Below are positions 17,400 through 22,966 of a DNA stretch of 64,000 nt, piece by piece. The stretch's first letter is position 1, and every line of letters starts with the position of its first letter. The notes under the pieces were generated by a model. The model made no database searches. It was not told the origin of the DNA and worked only from the letters and a program-made list of their open reading frames with translations. Origin of the DNA: Methanomassiliicoccus sp. UBA386. Its GTDB lineage: Archaea > Thermoplasmatota > Thermoplasmata > Methanomassiliicoccales > Methanomassiliicoccaceae. The stretch spans positions 19,667 to 83,666 of the forward strand of contig DAGU01000023.1 of the NCBI GenBank assembly GCA_002498285.1. The letters are read 5' to 3'. A program made the position numbers and the translations under genes.

Positions 17400-18222
17400 G
17401 CCGATCGCCCCCCACATGCTCCTCCAGCGTGACGAACTTCAAGCCTCTTTCCAGAGCCTTCTCCAGCACTGCCTTGACGGCATTGAGGTTGGCCTCGACC
17501 TGAAGCTCATCGAGAGGCCCCGCGAACGTCTCCACGACATGCCAGCTGTGAGTGGCCAGCACCATCAGGCCGTCGTCGTACTGGTCCAGGAGATGGAGGT
17601 AGTCGTCCGGCCGCCGCTTGCCCTCGTGCATGGGCCACAGATAGGAATGAATGTGTTTTCCTCTGACATCGGTTCCTCTGGCCAGCGGCGCCTCGATAAG
17701 TCCGCAGGGGAGGGCGCGAGGACCGATCCATCGCCCCGCGATATCATCGGTGGCGCTTGAGTCGTACAGATACCCTCGGCCGGCTAGCAGTTTGTACAGC
17801 GCATCATCAGCATGCTGATAAGGGGCGCGGAACCCCCTAGGAGGGCGGCCGGTGAGGCCCTGTATCACCTTGGCCGCCCGATCGATGACGTCGCCCCTCT
17901 CCGCATCTGTGAATGGCAGCCCGGTGCTCGCCCCAGTGAGGTCCTCATGCGAGAGGCCGTGCGATGCCACTTCATGGCCGCGCAGCAGACGGCGCAGGTC
18001 GACCTCCGCGGCGATGTGTTGGGCGGCCTCGGCCTCCAGGAAGAACGTTCCCCTGATGCCTAGCTCGTCAAGCAGCTCCACCAAGAGGATCAGCCCGCGG
18101 GCGGAGGAGGAGAAGCGCGGAGAACCATCGCCGTCCCGCGGCGCCGATCCCGCCGTGCGCTTCCCCGGCAACGGAACGTTCACGTCCCGGTCCACGTCCA
18201 CGGTGAAAGCCGTCCGGCGCAT
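17389..18222 (-). CDS. Polysaccharide deacetylase (NodB fold)
   Basis: A 277-residue carbohydrate-esterase-4-type deacetylase. Motif 1 is TVDVDRD (catalytic and metal Asp), motif 2 is SHGLSHEDL (HxxxH metal ligands) and motif 3 is RAPYQHADD. There is no signal peptide or membrane helix, so action inside the cell, or on a nucleotide-sugar or polyprenyl-linked sugar, is possible. It is divergent from the hdrA operon across about 105 bp. AT-rich ATGAAATAAG at 18243-18252 is a plausible TATA region for a nearly leaderless message. Confidence 0.82.
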   Translation of the reverse strand: MRRTAFTVDVDRDVNVPLPGKRTAGSAPRDGDGSPRFSSSARGLILLVELLDELGIRGTFFLEAEAAQHIAAEVDLRRLLRGHEVASHGLSHEDLTGASTGLPFTDAERGDVIDRAAKVIQGLTGRPPRGFRAPYQHADDALYKLLAGRGYLYDSSATDDIAGRWIGPRALPCGLIEAPLARGTDVRGKHIHSYLWPMHEGKRRPDDYLHLLDQYDDGLMVLATHSWHVVETFAGPLDELQVEANLNAVKAVLEKALERGLKFVTLEEHVGGDRHGE

Positions 18223-18287
18223 GGGATGGAGACCGATCGCCGCTTATTTCATAATGTTCCCTTTGCTCGTGCCCCGTTCGGGAACCG

Positions 18288-18296
18288 TTAAATATT
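18288..18296 (+). promoter_or_regulatory. TATA box of the hdrA-mvhD-metVF operon
   Basis: TTAAATATT lies about 36 bp upstream of the proposed GTG start at 18328. Transcription would begin near 18318, leaving a very short leader with the GGAGG at 18316-18320 close to its 5' end. The sequence is also part of an imperfect palindrome (AATATTGCAATATT). Prediction only. Confidence 0.5.
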
Positions 18297-18327
18297 GCAA
18301 TATTTCTGGAAGCCTGGAGGCCGGTCG

Positions 18328-19323
18328 GTGAAGGGCAGTTCCAACAGCGTTCTCATCATTGGCGGGGGGGCCGCGGGGTGCGCCGCCGCCGCGGAGTTGT
18401 CCCGCCGCGGGGTGCCATCTACCATCGTGGAGGCTGCCGACCGGCTGGGAGGTCTGGCCGGATCCCATTGCTGCAAGAGCACCGAACGCTGCGAGCGCTG
18501 CGATGCCTGCCTCCCGATGGACGTACGGAGGGATGCGCTTAATGCTGCCGACGTCACCGTAATGACGTCCTCGCTCGTCGTCGACGCCAGGATGGACGAT
18601 GGACTGGTGGTCAGCATCTCCGGGCCGGGTGGCAGGGAGGAGGCGCGGTTCGGCTCGGTCATCGTGGCGATCGGCGCTATGCCCTTCGATCCGGCGCTCG
18701 ATCCCCGCCTGGGCTACGGCTCGGTCCCCGGGGTCCTGTCATCCCTGGAGGTGGACCGGGGGGTGCGCGACGGCACGTTCATCATCCCGGACGGGGCGAG
18801 GATGGCCGTGGTGCTGTGCGTCGGCTCCCGGGATGTTGGGCGCGGGGCGCCGTACTGCTCCAAGGTCTGCTGCAAGTACGGATACCAGCTGGCCAGGCAC
18901 CTGCAGACCGCCCGGCCCGGGCTGGACGTCACGTTCCTCTACATGGACTGGCGGCCCCTGGACGGCGACCTTGATGCGCTCTCGCGGTGGGAGGCGTCCG
19001 GCGCCTCGGTGATCCGCTCCCGCCCCGCGGAGATAGTGGAAAGGAACGGCGGCCCGGTGGTGCGCTATGCCGCTCCTGCCGATGATGTGCGGGAGCAGGC
19101 GTTCGACCTGGTCATGCTGACGGTGGGGCTGCTCCCATCGCCCGGAAATGACCGGTTGTCCACCCTGCTCGGCGTCCCTCTGGACGATCTTGGTTTCTTC
19201 CCTACCGCCCACGGCAGGGTGCTGGCGGCGGGCTGCTGCACTGGCCCCAAGGGCATTGATGAAAGCGTCAAGGAGGGCATCGCCGCTGCAGGCAGGGCGA
19301 TGTCCATTGCGGAGGGGGAATGA
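18328..19323 (+). CDS. HdrA-like FAD subunit, N-terminal half (split HdrA)
   Basis: A 331-residue flavoprotein related to heterodisulfide reductase A, the FAD subunit that can bifurcate electrons. It starts directly with the FAD-binding VLIIGGGAAGCAAAAELSRR. A cysteine-rich segment follows (CCKSTERCERCDAC), then the HdrA hallmark CVGSRDVGRGAPYCSKVCCK at about residues 170-190. The GTG start at 18328 was chosen because GGAGG is 7 bp upstream. The open frame itself begins at a TTG inside the promoter. The missing C-terminal ferredoxin part is supplied by the next gene, which overlaps by 4 bp. Confidence 0.85.
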   Translation: MKGSSNSVLIIGGGAAGCAAAAELSRRGVPSTIVEAADRLGGLAGSHCCKSTERCERCDACLPMDVRRDALNAADVTVMTSSLVVDARMDDGLVVSISGPGGREEARFGSVIVAIGAMPFDPALDPRLGYGSVPGVLSSLEVDRGVRDGTFIIPDGARMAVVLCVGSRDVGRGAPYCSKVCCKYGYQLARHLQTARPGLDVTFLYMDWRPLDGDLDALSRWEASGASVIRSRPAEIVERNGGPVVRYAAPADDVREQAFDLVMLTVGLLPSPGNDRLSTLLGVPLDDLGFFPTAHGRVLAAGCCTGPKGIDESVKEGIAAAGRAMSIAEGE

Positions 19324-20312
19324 GCACCGTGGTAGTGGTCGGGGAGGGGGCCGCCGCTGAGCAGGTGGCAGACGAGGTCGTCCGGCAGGGAGGGAGTGTC
19401 GTCCTGCTCCGCAGGGAAATGGAGAACCGCGCTCTGCGGCCGACCGATGGCATCGAAGCCGTGTCCTCGCGACTGCTGGGGATGCGGGGGGTCCCGGGCA
19501 GGATGACGGCAGTGACCGACAATGGCGAAGTGGGATGCTCCGCCGTGATCATCGTGAACGACCTGGAGGTGTCCCCGCCGGAGAACGGCGGCACGCCGCT
19601 GCGCGCCCTGTCCGATGGCAGGGTCCCGGGAGGAACGGTCGTCCTGGACCTGCGCGGAGGACCTGACCGTGGCGGAAGGGCGCGTGCTCTTAAAGCGATG
19701 GAGAAGATGCTGGGCGATGGCAGCAGGGTGATCGTCCTGGTCGATGAGACGCTGGCCTACGGCCGCGATGAGCTGCTGTACTACCGGGCCCATCAGGCCG
19801 GAGCGCTTTTCATCCGCCCGAGGGCGGTCGACTGGGACGGCCAGAGGATGGACGTCATCGATGACATGACCGGCGCCTCCATCTCGATCGTGCCTGACGC
19901 GTTTATATCAGAGTCAACCGTGCGCGAATGCCTGGCCGACCGAGGGGCGGTCAGCATGGGGCCGCTGACCACCATCCGCCAGGGAGTTTTGAGAATGCGC
20001 GCGAACCTGCTCGATGACGAGCTGCGCACGGAGGCGCGGGCGGCCGCCACCATCGCCCTCCGCCCAATGACCGAGGGGGCGCGCCCTGCCGAGGTCGACG
20101 AGGACAGGTGCTCGGCCTGCCTGACCTGCGTCCGCATCTGTCCCTTCGGCGCGGCCCGCATGAACGCCGAGGGGAAGGCCAGCATAAACGGCGACGCATG
20201 CCGGTCCTGTGGCAAGTGCGCGGCCGCCTGCGCGGGGAAAGCGATCGTGCTTCCCGGCAGCACCGATCTTGATCTGGAGGCCCGCATCGCAGCGGCCATG
20301 GAGGGAAGATGA
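19320..20312 (+). CDS. HdrA-like subunit, C-terminal half with two [4Fe-4S] clusters
   Basis: A 330-residue protein. The first part resembles the second Rossmann region of HdrA (STVVVVGEGAAAEQVADEV). The middle follows HdrA order (ELLYYRAHQAGALFIRPRAV, AFISESTVRECLADRGAVSM). The C-terminus has two ferredoxin motifs near residues 262-275 (CSACLTCVRICPFGA) and 290-302 (CRSCGKCAAACAGKAI). The second lacks the proline normal after the fourth cysteine. It probably pairs with the preceding gene to rebuild one HdrA and passes electrons to the MvhD-like protein. It overlaps its neighbours at both ends by 4 bp. Confidence 0.82.
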   Translation: MSTVVVVGEGAAAEQVADEVVRQGGSVVLLRREMENRALRPTDGIEAVSSRLLGMRGVPGRMTAVTDNGEVGCSAVIIVNDLEVSPPENGGTPLRALSDGRVPGGTVVLDLRGGPDRGGRARALKAMEKMLGDGSRVIVLVDETLAYGRDELLYYRAHQAGALFIRPRAVDWDGQRMDVIDDMTGASISIVPDAFISESTVRECLADRGAVSMGPLTTIRQGVLRMRANLLDDELRTEARAAATIALRPMTEGARPAEVDEDRCSACLTCVRICPFGAARMNAEGKASINGDACRSCGKCAAACAGKAIVLPGSTDLDLEARIAAAMEGR

Positions 20313-20710
20313 GCAACGTGGTCATGTTGATATGCTCCGCCGCGCTGGGCGCGCTGGAGCTTGCCATGGAGAACGGCATCGCCGTTCCGAACGCGGCGGT
20401 GGTGGAGGTTCCCTGCTCCGGGCGGGTGGACGAAGCGACCGCATTGAGGGCGCTCCGCCAGGGCGCCCGGACGGTGCTGGTGGTCGGATGCCTCGCGGGC
20501 AACTGCCGCTTCCGCACCGGCAACCATGAGGCCCACCGGAACGTGGACGAGGCCAAGAGCGTCCTGCGGCAGATCGGACTATCGCCCGACAGGGTGGAGA
20601 TGATCGAGGTCGCCTCGGTCCAGTACGTCAAGCTGGTGGATGCCATGAGAACGATGGAGGAGCGCGCCGAGAGGCTGGGGCCCGTCAAGCTGCTGGAGGG
20701 AGACGCATGA
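20309..20710 (+). CDS. MvhD-like [2Fe-2S] electron-transfer protein
   Basis: A 133-residue protein of the MvhD/FlpD family, which links hydrogenase, formate dehydrogenase or MetFV to HdrA. Visible are VPCSGRVDEATALRALRQGA, VLVVGCLAGNCRF and GNHEAHRNVDEAK. Canonical members have a CxxC pair near the N-terminus; here only one cysteine (MLICSAALG) is present, so cluster ligation may differ. It sits between hdrA and metV with 4-bp overlaps. That arrangement points to MetFV as the partner and not a hydrogenase. Confidence 0.85.
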   Translation: MSNVVMLICSAALGALELAMENGIAVPNAAVVEVPCSGRVDEATALRALRQGARTVLVVGCLAGNCRFRTGNHEAHRNVDEAKSVLRQIGLSPDRVEMIEVASVQYVKLVDAMRTMEERAERLGPVKLLEGDA

Positions 20711-21390
20711 TCATCGCCGAGCGGAAGGACCTGGCCCGCTTGATAGGGATGCTGGAAGGGCGCCGCTCCATCCTGGTGGCGGGCTGCCGCTCCTGCGTGG
20801 CCGTGTGCCAGGCGGGGGGCGAACGCGAGGTCGCGGCGCTGGCCGAGGCTCTGCGCCTGCACGCCGCCGCGGGCGGACTGGAACGGAGCATCGAGACCGT
20901 GACCGTGGAAAGGCAATGCGAGAAAGAGTGGACGCGGGAGGTCGCACCCATGGTGGAAGGGAAGGATGCCATCCTGTCCCTGGCCTGCGGGGTCGGCGTA
21001 CAGGTGATGCAGGAGACCTTCCCGGACGTTCAGGCGCTCCCCGGCCTGAACACCAGCAACATGGGCGCTCCCGTCGAACAGGGTGTCTACGAGGAAAGGT
21101 GCGGCGGCTGCGGCGATTGCGTCCTCCACCTCACGGGCGGGATTTGCCCGGTGGCCCGCTGCTCCAAATCGCTCCTCAACGGCCCGTGCGGAGGCTCCCA
21201 GGGCGGCAGGTGCGAGATCGACCCCGAAACCCCATGCGCCTGGGACATGATATATCGCTCACTGCTCCGCCTGGGACATGCCGAGCTGCTGGAGGTGAAC
21301 ATACCTCCGAAGGACTGGACGCCGTCCGGGCACGGCGGGCCGCGGCGCATCGTGAGGAAAAGGGCCGTGCTGGAGGATGAGGAAACATGA
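20707..21390 (+). CDS. metV: MetV, zinc/iron-sulfur partner of methylene-H4F reductase
   Basis: A 227-residue subunit required with MetF for acetogen-type methylene-H4F reductase. The C-terminal family signature is present: CGGCGDCVLHLTGGICPVAR followed by CSKSLLNGPCGGS and CEIDPETPCAW. The N-terminal part has CRSCVAVCQAGG, likely an additional cluster site. Family knowledge: MetV bridges HdrA/MvhD-type electron carriers to the flavin of MetF. It overlaps mvhD and metF by 4 bp each. Confidence 0.88.
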   Translation: MIIAERKDLARLIGMLEGRRSILVAGCRSCVAVCQAGGEREVAALAEALRLHAAAGGLERSIETVTVERQCEKEWTREVAPMVEGKDAILSLACGVGVQVMQETFPDVQALPGLNTSNMGAPVEQGVYEERCGGCGDCVLHLTGGICPVARCSKSLLNGPCGGSQGGRCEIDPETPCAWDMIYRSLLRLGHAELLEVNIPPKDWTPSGHGGPRRIVRKRAVLEDEET

Positions 21391-22301
21391 CGGCGCACCG
21401 CAGCAATCTGCACCGGGTCCTGGACGGCGGCCACTTTGCCGTTACCGCCGAGATCGGGCCGCCCAGATCGGCCAGCGGCGATGCCGTCCGGCAGCGCGCC
21501 CGCCTGCTGAAGGGGAGTGCCGACGCGTTCAACCTCACGGACAATCAGACGGCCATCGTCCGGCTCAGCAGCGTGGCGTCGGCCGCCCTGTGCATCCAGG
21601 AAGGGGTGGAGCCAGTGGTGCAGATGACCTGCCGGGACCGCAACCGCATCGCCCTGCAGTCGGACCTGCTTGGCGCGGCCGCCCTGGGAGTGCGCAACGT
21701 CCTGTGCCTGTCGGGGGACCATCCGCGGTTCGGCAACCAGAAGGAAGCAAAGAGCGTCTACGACATTGACCCAGTGCAGGAGCTGACGGTGTTCCGCATG
21801 ATGAGGGATGAGAGCAAGGTGTGGGGAGGGGACGCTCTCGATGAGGCTCCGAACGTCTACCTGGGAGCGGTGGCCAACCCGTTCGCCGATCCTTTCGACC
21901 TGCGGGTCGTACGCCTGGCCAAGAAGGTCGCCGCCGGCGCGGAGTTCGTGCAGACCCAGGCAGTGTTCGACCTGGACCGTTTCGAGAGGTTCATGGAGCA
22001 CGTGCAGGACAAACGCCTGGATGAGAGGGTGCACATCCTCGCGGGGGTCATCCCGCTCAGGTCGGCCAAGGCAGCCATCTACATGAAGAACAAGGTCTCC
22101 GGAATGTCCGTTCCCGACGAAGTGGTGGAGCGCATGAAGAACGCCTCTGAACCGAAGAAGGAGGGCGTGAGGATATGCCTGGAGACGATCGAGCATCTGC
22201 GAACCATCAAGGGCGTGCACGGCATCCATATAATGGCCATAGGGTGGGAGGACATCGTGCCCGAGGTGGTGGAGCGGGCCGGCCTGTCGCCCCGTCCGTG
22301 A
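21387..22301 (+). CDS. metF: Methylene-H4F reductase
   Basis: FAD-containing TIM-barrel enzyme reducing methylene-H4F to methyl-H4F. The 304-residue product contains EIGPPRSASGDAVRQRA (catalytic Glu region), DAFNLTDNQTA, GVRNVLCLSGDHPRFGNQKE and the QTQAVFDLDRFERFM flavin/folate-site segment. It is the last gene of the operon. With the neighbouring MetV, MvhD-like and HdrA-like proteins it matches the multi-subunit reductase of acetogens such as Moorella. HdrB and HdrC homologues are not visible here. Confidence 0.93.
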   Translation: MTAHRSNLHRVLDGGHFAVTAEIGPPRSASGDAVRQRARLLKGSADAFNLTDNQTAIVRLSSVASAALCIQEGVEPVVQMTCRDRNRIALQSDLLGAAALGVRNVLCLSGDHPRFGNQKEAKSVYDIDPVQELTVFRMMRDESKVWGGDALDEAPNVYLGAVANPFADPFDLRVVRLAKKVAAGAEFVQTQAVFDLDRFERFMEHVQDKRLDERVHILAGVIPLRSAKAAIYMKNKVSGMSVPDEVVERMKNASEPKKEGVRICLETIEHLRTIKGVHGIHIMAIGWEDIVPEVVERAGLSPRP

Positions 22302-22395
22302 ACTTGCCACAATGGAAGCTAAAGAATAGAAAATGGCCCGGAGGCCAAAAAGGTTGGTCGCTTTCGATCAAGGGCGCCCCCGTGGGCGGATGCCC

Positions 22396-22479
22396 TCACA
22401 TGGGGAAGTGGCCCCAGACGATCGATATGTAGGTGACCGCTACCACCGCGAACAGTTTCAGGTAGGTAAATTTGAACAT
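22396..22479 (-). CDS. Micro-protein 1, single membrane helix, 27 residues
   Basis: Too short for ordinary gene finding, but strongly supported. ATG at 22479 is preceded by a near-perfect AAAGGAGGTGAAA ribosome site. The product begins MFKFTYLK, then has a hydrophobic helix (AVVAVTYISIVWG) and a short tail ending FPM. It is 19/25 identical to micro-protein 2 downstream of its own promoter. About eight codons differ synonymously (for example ACC/ACT, TAC/TAT, CTG/TTG), which indicates selection on protein sequence. Function is unknown; I do not recognise the family. A small accessory subunit of a membrane complex is one possibility (inference). Confidence 0.78.
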   Translation of the reverse strand: MFKFTYLKLFAVVAVTYISIVWGHFPM

Positions 22480-22482
22480 TCC

Positions 22483-22514
22483 TTTCACCTCCTTTCCGCT
22501 TTTTCCCCACCGGG
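22483..22514 (-). repeat. 32-nt identical 5' leader, copy 1
   Basis: The leader of micro-protein 1 contains a 32-nt block identical to one upstream of micro-protein 2, in each case starting 4 nt before the ATG. It contains a G-rich core (CCCGGTGGGG), an A-run and the GGAGGTGA ribosome site. Such perfect non-coding identity next to diverged coding sequence suggests a functional leader. Confidence 0.85.
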
Positions 22515-22537
22515 GATGTTCTTTTTTGTGAGGGGAA

Positions 22538-22551
22538 AGTATTTATTGTTA
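22538..22551 (-). promoter_or_regulatory. TATA region of micro-protein 1
   Basis: On the minus strand this reads AACAATAAATACTT, centred about 66 bp before the ATG and implying a leader of about 40 nt. The related GATAATAATAAATA lies at the same distance before micro-protein 2, so each paralogue has its own conserved promoter. Confidence 0.55.
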
Positions 22552-22632
22552 TCTAAGTTGATTATGTTAATAATGTCATATGATTGTTCACGGCCAGATG
22601 ATATAGTGTGATGATGGCACGTGTTCGCGCCG

Positions 22633-22645
22633 ATAAAAAAGGGAA
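22633..22645 (-). terminator. Oligo-T terminator after micro-protein 2
   Basis: On the minus strand CCCTTTTTTATCG follows the micro-protein 2 stop by about 25 nt. A run of six T is typical of archaeal termination. It would separate the two micro-genes into individual transcripts. Confidence 0.5.
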
Positions 22646-22668
22646 AGTGTTGAGGGAGCCCGAGCCTC

Positions 22669-22755
22669 TCAAAGGCCGTTGAAGTACCCCCAGCTGATGG
22701 CGATGTAGGTCAAGGCCACGACCGCGCATACTTTCAAATAAGTAAATTTGAACAT
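22669..22755 (-). CDS. Micro-protein 2, single membrane helix, 28 residues
   Basis: Paralogue of the 27-residue micro-protein. It has the same AAAGGAGGTGAAA ribosome site and starts MFKFTYLKV, followed by CAVVALTYIAISWGYF and a three-residue tail. Identity to copy 1 is 19 of 25 aligned residues; differences are conservative (L/V, V/L, S/A, H/Y). An overlapping upstream ATG (ATGAATG) opens a different frame, rejected because similarity between copies collapses there. It lies between micro-protein 1 and the cysteine-rich secreted protein, on the same strand as both. Function unknown. Confidence 0.78.
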   Translation of the reverse strand: MFKFTYLKVCAVVALTYIAISWGYFNGL

Positions 22756-22758
22756 TCA

Positions 22759-22790
22759 TTTCACCTCCTTTCCGCTTTTTCCCCACCGGG
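22759..22790 (-). repeat. 32-nt identical 5' leader, copy 2
   Basis: Second copy of the block at 22483-22514, with the same 4-nt spacing to the start codon. The three bases between block and ATG differ (TGA here, GGA in copy 1). The match ends abruptly after the GGG on the distal side. Confidence 0.85.
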
Positions 22791-22812
22791 AACGCTGATT
22801 TGTTAGAACGTC

Positions 22813-22828
22813 GCCTATTTATTATTAT
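22813..22828 (-). promoter_or_regulatory. TATA region of micro-protein 2
   Basis: Minus-strand GATAATAATAAATAGG, centred about 67 bp before the ATG. It is preceded by a CAACTTA element that also occurs upstream of copy 1, indicating that the promoter was duplicated with the gene. Confidence 0.55.
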
Positions 22829-22847
22829 CTTTAATGATAAGTTGAAT

Positions 22848-22871
22848 TAATCAATTGCCCCTAATCAATTG
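22848..22871. repeat. Direct repeat TAATCAATTG x2, possible operator
   Basis: TAATCAATTG occurs at 22848-22857 and 22862-22871, a 14-bp period with a 4-base CCCC/GGGG-type spacer. Each unit contains the palindrome CAATTG. It lies just upstream of the micro-protein 2 promoter and could bind a regulator. Confidence 0.4.
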
Positions 22872-22966
22872 TTATCGGTTTGGAGGACTTATGCGCTCTA
22901 AGCCTGAGAACGGATGGATCAAAAATAAAGGGAAAAGGTTTGGGTTGCTTTCGTGCCGTGTTCCGC

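Noticed and set aside
19951..21129. 392-codon minus-strand frame opposite hdrA-C/mvhD/metV
   Set aside because: It spans three overlapping conserved genes and carries no family motif.
22319..22786. 63- and 74-codon minus-strand frames beginning MGKKRKGGE in the micro-protein region
   Set aside because: They share only the residues encoded by the identical leader; similarity stops after that. The frame starting MFKFTYLK keeps amino acid identity through synonymous changes.
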